Shown: positions 28,721 through 37,520 of the stretch, one piece after another
Position numbering within the stretch: position 1 is the stretch's first letter
Layout of the letters: each line of letters opens with the position of its first letter
Assembly (NCBI GenBank): GCA_942492025.1
Contig: CALODJ010000006.1
Location: 1 to 64,000 of the forward strand
From: JABDQW01 sp942492025
GTDB lineage: Bacteria; Pseudomonadota; Gammaproteobacteria; SZUA-229
Direction: 5' to 3'
Length of the DNA stretch: 64,000 nt
Notes under the pieces: model-generated
The model's input: only the letters and a program-made list of their open reading frames with translations
Told to the model about the DNA's origin: nothing
Databases searched by the model: none
Program-made: the position numbers and the translations under genes

Positions 28721-28774
28721 AATTGGAATTGAAATTCTTTTATCGCGGAGACGCGGGGAAAACTGCTGGTTTTC

Positions 28775-29134
28775 GGAGCGACTTTAGCCCGCATTTCTCA
28801 CCAGGCGGCGTGGAATACTGCTAAGGCATTGGTTTTTTGAAGTGAAGCTCGGATGATCAAAAATTCAGCGTGTTATTCAAGCATGCCTATCACGGTTCAG
28901 GCGGGTCTTCTTTTGCATGAGATCGTAGGGTGCGCTGTGCGCACCGTGAATCCTCAGTGTGCTGGGCTGTTTCGGTGCGCACGGCGCACCCTACGGCCGC
29001 TTCGCCCAAGCTGTTGCTACGCTTTTCGCTCCAGAGCGGCGCTTACGAACACGAGTCCTGCGCCTGCTCCCGTGATCCTGGTGAGAAATGCGGGTTAGTC
29101 GCAAACTGTTGGAATTCGCGACTAAAGTCGCTCC
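28775..29134. repeat. GGAGCGACTTTAGTCGC palindrome interrupted by copy E
   Basis: The right arm GCGACTAAAGTCGCTCC is at 29118-29134. Its mirror GGAGCGACTTTAGTCGC is split: GGAGCGACTTTA at 28775-28786 and TAGTCGC at 29096-29102, with the mobile element between. Joining them at a single TA restores the arm exactly. Confidence 0.85.
28785..29097 (+). mobile_element. MITE-like element, copy E, with readable TA target duplication
   Basis: Same orientation as copy A. The unit between the two TAs is 309 bp, from GCCCGCATTTCTCACC to GGTGAGAAATGCGGGT. The internal GTAGGGTGCGC palindrome is at 28925-28994. It is inserted in another palindromic repeat (28775-29134), so its insertion point is known to the base. 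Confidence 0.9.
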
Positions 29135-29148
29135 TTCACCAAAAAAAT

Positions 29149-29213
29149 AAATTCCTCTGCGTCTCTGCGGTAAACAACAGCCTGTTTCTTTCTTTGCGCC
29201 TTTGCGGTGAAAA
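29149..29213. repeat. inverted GCAGAG/GCAAAG-type repeat
   Basis: CCTCTGCGTCTCTGCGGT and TTTGCGCCTTTGCGGTGAAA are two related units separated by about 30 bases, of the family also found at 31419, 41721, 43453, 43733 and 44908. It is non-coding, 3' of proB. Confidence 0.7.
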
Positions 29214-29223
29214 ATTTACTGAT

Positions 29224-30345
29224 CTACAGTAAAACCAGATTGTCGCGATGGATCAGTTCGGGTTCGTCGACATATCCGAGTGTTTTTTCAATGTCCTGCG
29301 AGGCCTTGCCCATGATCTTACGGGCCTCATCGGCGGCATAATTGACCAGTCCACGGGCGATTTCCTGTCCATCGGGTGACACGCAGTTGACCATATCGCC
29401 ACGGTTGAAGTTGCCATTGACGCCGGTTACGCCGACGGCCAGCAGGCTGACACCGGAGCCCGCCAATGCCTTGCTGGCACCTTGATCCAGTTGCAGGCTA
29501 CCGCTGACGACGAGGTGGCTGGCAAGCCATTGTTTGCGTGCTGCGAGTTTTTCGGTCTTGGGGCTCAATAGCGTTCCTGTTTCAGCACCCCTGGCGATTT
29601 CAAGCAGCACATTTTCGGTTCTGCCCGATGCGATCAATGTGGCTGCGCCGGAACGAGCGGCGCGTTGTGCTGCGGTGATTTTGGTACGCATGCCGCCGCG
29701 GCCAAGGTTGCCACCGGCGCCGGCCATGGCCAGGATGGCAGGATCTGCTGCATTGGCCTCGCCGATCAGTTCTGCATCAGGGTTTTGTCTGGGGTCCTTG
29801 TTGTATAGGCCTTGCTGATCGGTGAGGATGATCAGGGCATCGGCCTCGACCAGGTTGGCGACCAGGGCGGCCAGGGTGTCATTATCGCCAAAGCGGATCT
29901 CGTCAGTGGCGACCGTATCATTTTCATTAATGATGGGAATCGCACCCATCTGCAGCAGGGTTGTCAGTGTGCTGCGGGCATTCAGATAGCGCTGCCGGTT
30001 GGACAGGTCCTCGTGCGTGAGCAGCACCTGTGCGGTATGGATCTGGTGTTGCTGGAAACAGGATTCAAAATGCTGGATCAGGCCCATCTGACCCAGTGCA
30101 GCCGCCGCCTGCAATTGATGCAGCGCATGCGGCCGCGCGGTGATGCCCATGCGCGACATGCCTTCGGCGACAGCACCGGACGAAACCAGCAACAGTTCCT
30201 TGCCGGCGGCGCGAAGTTGTGACATCTGCTCCGCCCAGCGCTGGATCGCAACGGTATCGAGTCCTTTGCCTTCGTTGGTTATCAGTGCGCTGCCGATCTT
30301 GATAACCCAGCGTCTGGCACGTCCGAGATTAATCCTGTCCGTCAT
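29224..30345 (-). CDS. proB: glutamate 5-kinase
   Basis: First step of proline synthesis: phosphorylates glutamate to gamma-glutamyl phosphate, cytoplasmic. The amino-acid kinase domain has RWVIKIGSALITNEGKGL, LLVSSGAVAEGMSRMG, PIINENDTVATDEIRFGDND and GTGGMxTK-like GRGGMRTKITAAQRA. The C-terminal PUA domain (about residues 275-373) is that of full-length ProB (GSLQLDQGASKAL, FNRGDMVN). 373 aa, normal. It overlaps the end of obgE by 17 bp on the same strand; obgE-proB is a common order. Confidence 0.96.
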   Translation of the reverse strand: MTDRINLGRARRWVIKIGSALITNEGKGLDTVAIQRWAEQMSQLRAAGKELLLVSSGAVAEGMSRMGITARPHALHQLQAAAALGQMGLIQHFESCFQQHQIHTAQVLLTHEDLSNRQRYLNARSTLTTLLQMGAIPIINENDTVATDEIRFGDNDTLAALVANLVEADALIILTDQQGLYNKDPRQNPDAELIGEANAADPAILAMAGAGGNLGRGGMRTKITAAQRAARSGAATLIASGRTENVLLEIARGAETGTLLSPKTEKLAARKQWLASHLVVSGSLQLDQGASKALAGSGVSLLAVGVTGVNGNFNRGDMVNCVSPDGQEIARGLVNYAADEARKIMGKASQDIEKTLGYVDEPELIHRDNLVLL

Positions 30346-31399
30346 CTATGTTCTCATCCGGCGCTGCGTCCGTATTCTGCGCGCGTTCTTCATGGTCATA
30401 GGTCAAATAATTCATGATGTCATACACGATTTGCTCGATGCCCGTTTTGGCCAGGGCGGAGATAGTGTACACCGGTCCTTGCCATGCCAGAGCATCGGTG
30501 ATTTGCTGTTGCCGTTGGGCAAGCGCATCGTCGGTCAACAGGTCAGCTTTGTTCAACACCAGCCAGCGCTGTTTCTGTGCCAGTTGCTTGCTGTAGTTCT
30601 GCAATTCGGCCAGTATTTTTTTTGCGTCTTTGACCGGGTCGCTGCCATCAAACGGTGCGATATCGATGATATGCAGTAATAGCCGGGTTCGGGACAGATG
30701 CTTTAAAAACTGGATACCCAGTCCGGCCCCGGTCGACGCGCCTTCGATCAGCCCGGGAATATCAGCCACGACAAAGCTTCTGTTAGGATCGACACGGACT
30801 ACGCCCAGGTTCGGATACAACGTGGTGAATGGATAGTTGGCCACCTTCGGCCGAGCTGCCGATACCGCGCGGATGAACGTGGACTTGCCGGCGTTGGGCA
30901 GGCCCAGTAAGCCGACATCGGCCAGGACTTTGAGTTCCAGTCGCAGTAAGCGACGCTCGCCCGGTGTGCCCGGCGTACATTTGCGCGGCGCGCGATTGGT
31001 CGAGCTCTTGAAACGGGTATTGCCCAGGCCATGAAAACCACCCTGTGCCACCAGGATTTTCTGCCCGGCATGCGTGAGATCACCGATGAGTTCACGGGTA
31101 TCTTCATCGTAGATCAGGGTGCCTATCGGTACTGGAATCAGCAGGTCTTCACCGCTCTTGCCGGTCATCTGCCGTCCCTGGCCCTTGTGGCCCGATTCGG
31201 CCGTGTAGGTGCGAATATGGCGAAAATCGGCCAGCGTATTCAGATTAGTGTCCCCCACCAGGTAGACACTGCCGCCATCACCACCATCGCCTCCATCCGG
31301 GCCGCCTCTGGGGATATATTTCTCGCGACGAAAATGAACCACGCCGTTACCGCCGTCGCCAGCAATGGTCTTGATGGTTACTTCGTCAACAAATCGCAT
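30329..31399 (-). CDS. obgE: Obg-family GTPase involved in ribosome assembly
   Basis: GTPase that binds the 50S precursor and links growth to (p)ppGpp. The N-terminal Obg fold is glycine-rich (GDGGNGVVHFRREKYIPRGG, GGDGGDGGSVYLVGD). The G domain has G1 GLPNAGKST near 166-174, G3 VADIPGLIEGA, G4 LNKADLL. The C-terminus is short and acidic (DENIDDGQD). 356 aa, a little shorter than E. coli ObgE (390). Downstream of rplU-rpmA, as usual. Confidence 0.97.
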   Translation of the reverse strand: MRFVDEVTIKTIAGDGGNGVVHFRREKYIPRGGPDGGDGGDGGSVYLVGDTNLNTLADFRHIRTYTAESGHKGQGRQMTGKSGEDLLIPVPIGTLIYDEDTRELIGDLTHAGQKILVAQGGFHGLGNTRFKSSTNRAPRKCTPGTPGERRLLRLELKVLADVGLLGLPNAGKSTFIRAVSAARPKVANYPFTTLYPNLGVVRVDPNRSFVVADIPGLIEGASTGAGLGIQFLKHLSRTRLLLHIIDIAPFDGSDPVKDAKKILAELQNYSKQLAQKQRWLVLNKADLLTDDALAQRQQQITDALAWQGPVYTISALAKTGIEQIVYDIMNYLTYDHEERAQNTDAAPDENIDDGQD

Positions 31400-31418
31400 A
31401 TTTCATTAGTTCGCAGTG

Positions 31419-31545
31419 TGTTTAACCGCAGAGGCGCAAGGACACAGAGGTATTGTGGTGTGCCATCTTTAGATCGTAGGGTGCGCCGTGCGCACCGAAG
31501 CCGTTGAGCGAACTGATTATTCGCGGTGCGCACGGCGCACCCTAC
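31419..31545. repeat. GCAGAG-type unit followed by a stand-alone GTAGGGTGCGCC palindrome
   Basis: TTAACCGCAGAGGCGCAAGG at about 31420-31440, then the palindrome at 31476-31545 (GTAGGGTGCGCCGTGCGCAC and its complement). Both lie in the gap between rpmA and obgE (31400-31637), so they are transcribed between two cotranscribed-looking genes unless the rpmA terminator stops transcription. Confidence 0.8.
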
Positions 31546-31586
31546 GGCCTCTGTTCTCCGAGCCTTTGCGTAAACCGTCGATGAAT

Positions 31587-31613
31587 AAAAAAGCCCCGGC
31601 TGGCGGGGCTTCT
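31587..31613 (-). terminator. rho-independent terminator of rplU-rpmA
   Basis: On the minus strand: a stem of GAAGCCCCGCC and GGGGCTTTTTT type, followed by a T-run, about 25 bases after the rpmA stop. It separates the ribosomal protein pair from obgE. Confidence 0.85.
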
Positions 31614-31637
31614 TGATCAGTGTGTGAGAGCGTCGCC

Positions 31638-31895
31638 TCAAGCTGCAACCACGCTGACTGTTCTGCGTTTTTTGGGGCCGCGAACCTCGAATTTTACGTT
31701 GCCGTTGGTGGTCGCGAACAGGGTGTGGTCGCGACCCATGCCAACATTATCACCCGCATGAAACTTGGTGCCGCGCTGGCGAACGAGGATGTTGCCCGCA
31801 ATCACGTTCTGGCCACCGAATTTTTTCACACCCAGTCGCTTGGATTCCGATTCGCGACCGTTACGGGTACTACCCGCTGCTTTTTTATGTGCCAT
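31638..31895 (-). CDS. rpmA: 50S ribosomal protein L27
   Basis: L27 reaches the peptidyl transferase centre with its N-terminus. 85 aa: MAHKKAAGSTRNGRESESKR, then GVKKFGGQNVIAGNILVRQRG and HAGDNVGMGRDHTLFA, all diagnostic. No N-terminal cleavable extension as in Firmicutes. It follows rplU after 11 bp on the same strand. Confidence 0.98.
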   Translation of the reverse strand: MAHKKAAGSTRNGRESESKRLGVKKFGGQNVIAGNILVRQRGTKFHAGDNVGMGRDHTLFATTNGNVKFEVRGPKKRRTVSVVAA

Positions 31896-31906
31896 TGATA
31901 GTTCTC

Positions 31907-32218
31907 CTAGCTGTTGATGCCGGTGATTTCGATATCAGTATAGTATTGACGATGGCCGGTTTTCTTCTGATGGTGTTTGCGGCGTCTGAACTTCATGATC
32001 TCGACCTTGTCGGCTCGGCCATGGGCCTTGACGGTCGCGGTGACCCTGCCACCTTCCACATAAGGGGTGCCAATATTGATATTGTCACCATCGGCGATCA
32101 TCAAAACCTTGTCGATTTCGACGGAATCGCCTTCTTCAGCGTCCAGTTTTTCGATGCGGCACAAATCACCTTCGGCAACCCTGTACTGCTTTCCACCTGT
32201 ACTGACTACAGCGTACAT
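31907..32218 (-). CDS. rplU: 50S ribosomal protein L21
   Basis: 23S rRNA-binding protein of the large subunit. 103 aa: MYAVVSTGGKQYRVAEGD at the start and KFRRRKHHQKKTGHRQYYT near the end are diagnostic. First gene of the rplU-rpmA pair, divergent from ispB, the usual gammaproteobacterial order. Confidence 0.98.
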   Translation of the reverse strand: MYAVVSTGGKQYRVAEGDLCRIEKLDAEEGDSVEIDKVLMIADGDNINIGTPYVEGGRVTATVKAHGRADKVEIMKFRRRKHHQKKTGHRQYYTDIEITGINS

Positions 32219-32291
32219 GGCGTGTTCTCCAAGTCGTTGACAGAAAAGGCGCGAATTTTAACGGTAATATGCGATGCTGGCAAGCATCGAG

Positions 32292-32326
32292 GCCGCATTT
32301 CTCGCCCCAAGGTGAGAAAAGCGGGC
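32292..32326. repeat. minimal palindrome of element ends between rplU and ispB
   Basis: GCCGCATTTCTCGCC and GGTGAGAAAAGCGGGC face each other over four bases. It is a diverged form of the end-to-end palindrome at 28283 and again sits between two divergent genes. Confidence 0.65.
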
Positions 32327-32420
32327 AGGCGAATATTTACGCTGTTTTCGCGCAGCTTGCTTGACCATTGCTGCCGGCGCCAATAGGATGCACATTCTGT
32401 TCACTAATCCCCAGTAAATT

Positions 32421-33404
32421 GTGTCTGAAACTCTGATTAGTTACTCTGAAATCAATGCCTTGTGCCAGGAGGACATGGCCGAGGTCGACCGGGTGATCCG
32501 CCAACGCCTGCAATCAGACGTCGCCCTGGTGAATCAGCTCGGACACTATATCATCGATTCCGGTGGCAAGCGCTTCCGACCCCTTCTGGTGCTATTATCG
32601 GCTCGCGCTCATGGCTATCAGGGCAGTTTGCACTACCTGCTCGCCGCTATTATCGAGTTTATCCACACGGCGACCCTGTTGCACGATGATGTGGTTGATG
32701 AGTCCCGCCTGCGCCGCGGCAAGGAAACCGCAAACGAGCTGTTTGGGAATGCCGCCAGCGTTCTGGTCGGCGATTTTCTGTACTCGCGGGCGTTTGAGAT
32801 GATGGTCGACGTCGACAACATGAAGGTGATGGATATACTGGCCAAAACCACCAATGTGATAGCCGAAGGTGAGGTCATGCAGTTGATGAATGTCCATGAT
32901 GCTGGCACCAGTGAAGAACGCTACATCGAGGTGATTCATTGCAAGACAGCGAAATTGTTCGAGGCAGCGACGCGTCTCGGTGTGGTGCTAAGTGCGGGTG
33001 ACGAGCAGCAGGAAAGGGCGATGTCGCAGTATGGTATGCACCTCGGCACTGCATTTCAATTGATCGATGATGTGCTCGATTACACCTCGAACAGCGACGA
33101 TATGGGTAAGAATGTCGGTGATGACCTGGCGGAAGGTAAACCCACGCTGCCGCTGATCTATGCCTTGAGCAAAGGCTCGATGGAGCAGGCCGCTATGATA
33201 CGCACGGCCATCGAGAAAGGGGGGTATGACTATATCGAGCCGGTGCAGGCGATCATTCATGCAACCGGAGCGCTCGATTACACCTCATCGGTTGCCCGAA
33301 ACGAAGCTGATCTCGCCCTGGATGCGCTCGCCTATCTCCAGGATTCCGACTACAAACGGGCGCTCGTGTCACTCGCACATCTTTCGGTTGATCGCAACTA
33401 CTGA
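32421..33404 (+). CDS. ispB: octaprenyl diphosphate synthase
   Basis: Trans-isoprenyl diphosphate synthase that makes the ubiquinone side chain. Landmarks: GGKRFRPLL, first aspartate-rich motif LLHDDVVDESRLRRG, and second AFQLIDDVLDYTSNSDDMGK with DLAEGKPTLPLI. 327 aa. The start is a GTG (SETLISYSEINAL follows). The chain length made cannot be fixed from sequence alone. Divergent from rplU and followed by tRNA-Pro. Confidence 0.94.
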   Translation: MSETLISYSEINALCQEDMAEVDRVIRQRLQSDVALVNQLGHYIIDSGGKRFRPLLVLLSARAHGYQGSLHYLLAAIIEFIHTATLLHDDVVDESRLRRGKETANELFGNAASVLVGDFLYSRAFEMMVDVDNMKVMDILAKTTNVIAEGEVMQLMNVHDAGTSEERYIEVIHCKTAKLFEAATRLGVVLSAGDEQQERAMSQYGMHLGTAFQLIDDVLDYTSNSDDMGKNVGDDLAEGKPTLPLIYALSKGSMEQAAMIRTAIEKGGYDYIEPVQAIIHATGALDYTSSVARNEADLALDALAYLQDSDYKRALVSLAHLSVDRNY

Positions 33405-33428
33405 TAAAACAGGCTAGAATACGGTTTT

Positions 33429-33505
33429 CGGAGTGTAGCTCAGCTTGGTAGAGCACTACGTTCGGGACGTAGGGGTCGGAGGTTCAAATCCTCTCACTCC
33501 GACCA
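33429..33505 (+). tRNA. tRNA-Pro (anticodon CGG)
   Basis: A 77-nt cloverleaf. Acceptor CGGAGTG pairs with CACTCCG; D-arm AGCTCAGCTTGGTAGAGC; anticodon stem CTACG/CGTAG with loop TTCGGGA, anticodon CGG reading CCG; T-arm GGAGGTTCAAATCCTCT; encoded ACCA end. It lies between ispB and gmk. Confidence 0.97.
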
Positions 33506-33524
33506 AATAGAACTGCATTGAACA

Positions 33525-34163
33525 ATGACCGGGTTTGCTGTGACTAAGGGCTCTCTGTATATCATTTCAGCGCCTTCCGGGGCGGGTAAAACCAGTCTGG
33601 TTAACGCGATACTGGCAAGTTTGCAGGATGTCGTGGTGTCTGTGTCGCACACCACCCGTAACCGGCGGGACGGTGAAGTGGATGGCACGAATTACCATTT
33701 TGTTGACCAGCCGCGTTTTCAGCAGATGGTCGATAAGGGTGATTTTCTGGAACATGCCAGTGTTTTTGGTAATAGCTACGGTACTTCAAGGCAGCACATC
33801 CAGGACCAACTGCTGGCCGGAAAAGATGTTATTCTGGAGATTGACTGGCAGGGCGCAAGGCAGATACGCCAGCAGATGGAAGGCTGTACAAGTATTTTCA
33901 TTCTGCCGCCGTCAGTTCAGGCCTTGCGGGATCGCTTGCGCGGCAGGGAGCAGGACAGCGACGATGTGATTGAATCCCGTATGCAGGAAGCTGTCAGTGA
34001 GATGTCGCATTACGCTGAATTCGATTATATTGTCATTAATGATGATTTTGATCAGGCGCGTGAAGAACTGGCCTCGATCTTTATCTGCAACCGCATGCGG
34101 CTGGCGCATCAACAACAGGTGCACGCCGATCTGCTGGCAGACTTGTTAAAACTGAACACATAG
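33525..34163 (+). CDS. gmk: guanylate kinase
   Basis: Phosphorylates GMP to GDP. The P-loop is SAPSGAGKTSLV near residues 16-27; the GMP site has SVSHTTRNRRDGEVDGTNYHF; DVILEIDWQGARQIRQ and PPSVQALRDRLRGREQDSDD follow. 212 aa, normal. First of the gmk-rpoZ-spoT run. The ribosome site before the ATG is weak; a GTG five codons on is possible. Confidence 0.97.
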   Translation: MTGFAVTKGSLYIISAPSGAGKTSLVNAILASLQDVVVSVSHTTRNRRDGEVDGTNYHFVDQPRFQQMVDKGDFLEHASVFGNSYGTSRQHIQDQLLAGKDVILEIDWQGARQIRQQMEGCTSIFILPPSVQALRDRLRGREQDSDDVIESRMQEAVSEMSHYAEFDYIVINDDFDQAREELASIFICNRMRLAHQQQVHADLLADLLKLNT

Positions 34164-34185
34164 AGTACTACAACTGGAGATAGTG

Positions 34186-34473
34186 ATGGCACGATTAACC
34201 GTAGAAGATTGCCTGGATCATGTAGACAACCGTTTTGAGCTGGTGTTGGTGGCTGCCAAACGCGCGCGCCAGCTATCCATGGGCGCAGACCCCCTGGTTG
34301 ACGTGGAAAATGACAAGCCGACTGTGCTTGCCTTGCGTGAAATCGCAGAAAACAAAATCAACAAATCCGTTCTGGAAGAAGAAGTGATTCCCCAGGATGA
34401 CATCGAAGCCATGCTTGAAGGCGAGCTGCTGCAAAGTCCGATGCCGATGAATGATGGCCAGATGGGGATCTGA
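34186..34473 (+). CDS. rpoZ: RNA polymerase omega subunit
   Basis: Omega helps fold the beta-prime subunit and forms part of the ppGpp site 1. 95 aa: MARLTVEDCLDHVDNRFELV, AAKRARQL and KPTVLALREIAE are diagnostic. The frame could also begin at a GTG directly before the ATG; CTGGAGA is spaced for the ATG. It lies between gmk and spoT. Confidence 0.97.
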   Translation: MARLTVEDCLDHVDNRFELVLVAAKRARQLSMGADPLVDVENDKPTVLALREIAENKINKSVLEEEVIPQDDIEAMLEGELLQSPMPMNDGQMGI

Positions 34474-34496
34474 TCTATCGCCATGTCGCAACGTTA

Positions 34497-36671
34497 ATGT
34501 CAGTGCATGCCGAAACAGAAGTCGGAACAGACAATAAAACTTCAGATCGGTTTCTGATATCAGACCTGTGTGATCTGGTGGGTACCTATATGGATAGGGA
34601 CCAGGTCAGGCAGGTTTACGATGCTTACCTTTTTGGTGCGCAGGCGCACGAAGGCCAGATAAGGATTTCCGGCGAACCCTATATATACCACCCGGTTGCG
34701 GTTGCAAGAATTCTGGCTCAAATGCACATGGACGTTAAGAGCATTGTCGCCAGTATTCTGCACGATGTGCTGGAAGACACCGATGCCACACGCAAGCTGA
34801 TCGCGCGCGAGTTCGGTGATGACGTCGCCATGCTGGTCGATGGCGTCAGCAAGATGACGCACATCAAGTTCAAAAACAAGGTCGAGGAGCAAGCCGAAAA
34901 CACACAGAAAGTACTGTTGGCGATGTCACAGGATATTCGTGTGATGCTGATCAAGCTCGCAGACCGGCTGCACAATATGCGTACCCTCGATGCGCTGCGG
35001 CCCGACAAGCGTCGGCGCATCGCCAAGGAAACCCTGGAAATCTATATCCCCATCGCAAATCGCCTGGGCATATACACGATCCGCCATGAACTCGAGGACC
35101 GGGTGCTCAAAGCCCTGTACCCGATGCGTTACCGGGTGCTGGAGGCGGCGGTCAACAAGGCCAGCGGGCACCGCAAGGAAGTCATTCGCAAGATTGACAA
35201 GGCGCTGGTTTCACGGCTGGGTCAGCTGGGTATCAATGCCGAAGTGCAGTCACGTAAAAAACACCTGTTCAGTCTGTACAATAAAATGAAGGACAAGCAC
35301 CTGCCGTTCAACAAGGTGTTTGATGTCTATGCGATGCGTGTCATCGTCGACAGTGTTGATGATTGTTACCGCGTACTCGGTGCCGTGCACAATCTGTTCA
35401 AGCCCATACCGGGTCGCTTCAAGGATTACATCGCCATTCCCAAGAGCAATGGTTACCAGTCATTACACACGGTGCTGTACGGTCCGCATGGCATTCCTAT
35501 GGAAGTACAGATTCGTACCGAGGAAATGGACATCTTTGCGGAAAGCGGTATTGCCGCGCACTGGCTGTACAAATCACCGGACGATTCCGGCATGATCAGT
35601 GCGCATGCGCGAGCGCGCGACTGGCTCACAGGTATTCTTGAAATGCAGCAGTCGGCCGGAGACTCGCTGGAGTTTCTCGAAAACGTCAAGGTCGACCTGT
35701 TTCACGATGAGGTTTATGTCTACACGCCAGACGGCGATATTATCAAGCTGCCGCGCAATGCCACACCGGTTGATTTTGCCTATGCGGTGCATACCGAAAT
35801 CGGCAACACCTGCGTTGCAGCCAAACTCGATCACAGCTTTGCGCCATTGAACACACCTTTATACAGCGGTCAGACCATCGAGATTATTACATCCCCTTCT
35901 GCGCGACCGAATCCTGCCTGGCTGAATTATGTTGTCACTTCAAAGGCGCGCAGCAATATCCGAAACTTTCTGAAAAATCTTCAGGCTGATGAAGCCATGT
36001 CACAGGGCAGGCGTCTACTGGAACGTTGCTTGAAAGGTCTGGGCATGCGACTGGACGATGTGCCAGAAGACTCGATCAAAGCAACGCTTGATGAATACGG
36101 ATTTGAAAACATTGCCGATTTGCTCGAGGATGTGGGCATGGGTAACCGACCCCCTTCACTGGTGGTGCGGCGAATGGTGCCCGAACGTATACCCTATGGC
36201 GATTCCGATGAAACGCGTGAAATGAAAACACAGGCGCCGCTTGCCATCCATGGAACCGAAGGCATGGTGGTCTCGTACGGCAGGTGCTGTTTTCCTATCC
36301 CCGGTGATCAGATCACCGGCGTATTGAACAAGGGGCGCGGCATCGTGATTCACCGTGAAGGCTGTCGCAATATCGACACCAGTAAAACACAGTCTGACAA
36401 GTTTATCGAAGTACAATGGGCGAGCGATGCCGAAGGCGAGTTCAACTGCGTGATTCGTCTCAATGTGTCCAACAAGCCTGGTGTGCTTGCAAGATCCGCC
36501 ACTGTGATATCCGATGAAGGGGCGAATATTGAAAATGTTGAAGTCGAAGACCGGGATGGTCTGAGTACATCCCTTGCATATCATATTTCCGTACGTGACA
36601 GGAATCATCTTGCTTGCATCATAAGGCGTTTACGCAAGTTACCCAATGTTCTGTCGATTCAGCGTGTTTAA
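34497..36671 (+). CDS. spoT: bifunctional (p)ppGpp synthetase/hydrolase SpoT
   Basis: Stringent-response enzyme that makes and degrades (p)ppGpp. 724 aa. Domains: HD hydrolase with HDVLEDT near residue 87, keeping His-Asp; synthetase-like domain (VFDVYAMRVIVD, GRFKDYIAIPKSNGYQSLHT, VEVQIRTEEMD) at about 240-360; TGS (DVYVYTPDGDIIKLPRNATP) at about 400-460; C-terminal zinc-finger-like (YGRCCFPIPGD) and ACT domains. As in E. coli SpoT the hydrolase is clearly intact; the strength of the synthetase cannot be judged. Gene order rpoZ-spoT is conserved. Confidence 0.96.
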   Translation: MSVHAETEVGTDNKTSDRFLISDLCDLVGTYMDRDQVRQVYDAYLFGAQAHEGQIRISGEPYIYHPVAVARILAQMHMDVKSIVASILHDVLEDTDATRKLIAREFGDDVAMLVDGVSKMTHIKFKNKVEEQAENTQKVLLAMSQDIRVMLIKLADRLHNMRTLDALRPDKRRRIAKETLEIYIPIANRLGIYTIRHELEDRVLKALYPMRYRVLEAAVNKASGHRKEVIRKIDKALVSRLGQLGINAEVQSRKKHLFSLYNKMKDKHLPFNKVFDVYAMRVIVDSVDDCYRVLGAVHNLFKPIPGRFKDYIAIPKSNGYQSLHTVLYGPHGIPMEVQIRTEEMDIFAESGIAAHWLYKSPDDSGMISAHARARDWLTGILEMQQSAGDSLEFLENVKVDLFHDEVYVYTPDGDIIKLPRNATPVDFAYAVHTEIGNTCVAAKLDHSFAPLNTPLYSGQTIEIITSPSARPNPAWLNYVVTSKARSNIRNFLKNLQADEAMSQGRRLLERCLKGLGMRLDDVPEDSIKATLDEYGFENIADLLEDVGMGNRPPSLVVRRMVPERIPYGDSDETREMKTQAPLAIHGTEGMVVSYGRCCFPIPGDQITGVLNKGRGIVIHREGCRNIDTSKTQSDKFIEVQWASDAEGEFNCVIRLNVSNKPGVLARSATVISDEGANIENVEVEDRDGLSTSLAYHISVRDRNHLACIIRRLRKLPNVLSIQRV

Positions 36672-36689
36672 CCCGGGTACCCGGGTTAA
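36668..36689. repeat. perfect 22-bp palindrome at the spoT stop codon
   Basis: TTAACCCGGGT is followed directly by its exact complement. The spoT TAA is inside it. No T-run follows, so a terminator role is uncertain; a hairpin CTCTGA-ATAAA-TCAGAG lies further on at about 36751-36767. Confidence 0.75.
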
Positions 36690-36802
36690 ACTGTGCAGTG
36701 TGGCAATCGATGGTTGGGTAGGAGAAAAACAAGAATAATTCTTAAGGAAGCTCTGAATAAATCAGAGTTTCATTAACCTGGTTTTTTCAGAGAGATCAAT
36801 GA

Positions 36803-37186
36803 ATGGCACGTGAAATCATATCAACAGCAAAAGCGCCCCAGGCGATTGGGACCTATTCACAGGCGGTGAAGTGCGGCAATACTGTCTATCTATCCGGCCA
36901 GATACCGTTGGTGCCGGAAACCATGGAAATGGTCGGTACGGATATCGAGCTGCAGATCCGCCGGGTGTTCGACAATCTCAGTGCTGTGGCAGAGGCCGCA
37001 GGCGGCTCTCTAGCGGATATAGCAAAGTTGAATATCTTTCTGGTCGATCTTGCCAACTTTGCCAAAGTGAACCAGGTCATGGCGGAGTACTTCACGGAAC
37101 CTTATCCGGCCCGGGCGGCCATCGGTGTGGCCTCGTTACCGAAAGACGCCGGAGTCGAGATGGATGCGGTGATGGAGCTGGGATAG
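36803..37186 (+). CDS. ridA: RidA family reactive enamine/imine deaminase
   Basis: Small cytoplasmic enzyme that hydrolyses toxic 2-aminoacrylate and related enamines. 127 aa: REIISTAKAPQAIGTYSQA, GNTVYLSGQIPL, and the C-terminal YPARAAIGVASLPKDAGVEMD with the substrate-binding arginine of the catalytic RidA group. Located after spoT, as in many gammaproteobacteria (spoT-ridA-recG). Confidence 0.95.
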   Translation: MAREIISTAKAPQAIGTYSQAVKCGNTVYLSGQIPLVPETMEMVGTDIELQIRRVFDNLSAVAEAAGGSLADIAKLNIFLVDLANFAKVNQVMAEYFTEPYPARAAIGVASLPKDAGVEMDAVMELG

Positions 37187-37520
37187 GCGTATGTGTTTAT
37201 GCGATTAATTAATCACCCGCACGCTGCTGTACAGCATTTCAAAAATCAGCTTGTCACGCCTGTGGAAGCACGTTGCCCGAAGGCGGACACACATAATCTC
37301 GGATATTGGCTGACATATTCAGTATATAGACATGTATCAACGGGTTTGATTGCGGATACAATTTGTCCTGTTTGGTTTTATGAACAATTTGGCGTCGCAT
37401 CTTGAACGATCCCCCTTGATCCATAGCTATGGCTATGCACCGGCGGGCGATCGTTCAGCCTGCTTTGCTAAATTGCCCCTGAAATCCAAATCCTGCGGGC
37501 AATATGCGGGCTAGGCACAT
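37187..37520. other. gene-free gap with a long imperfect inverted repeat and a repeat end
   Basis: No gene is supported in these 334 bases. GAACGATC at about 37403 and GATCGTTC at about 37450 form the ends of an imperfect inverted repeat. Just before recG is TGCGGGCAATATGCGGGCTAG, which resembles the right end of the TA-flanked element. Confidence 0.5.

Noticed and set aside
28930..29232. Open frames within the repeat elements (also at 5191, 8115, 26313 and 59717) with closely similar products
   Set aside because: They are alike only because the element DNA is repeated; they read across the palindrome, lack ribosome sites, end variably at copy borders and are interrupted in copies B and C.
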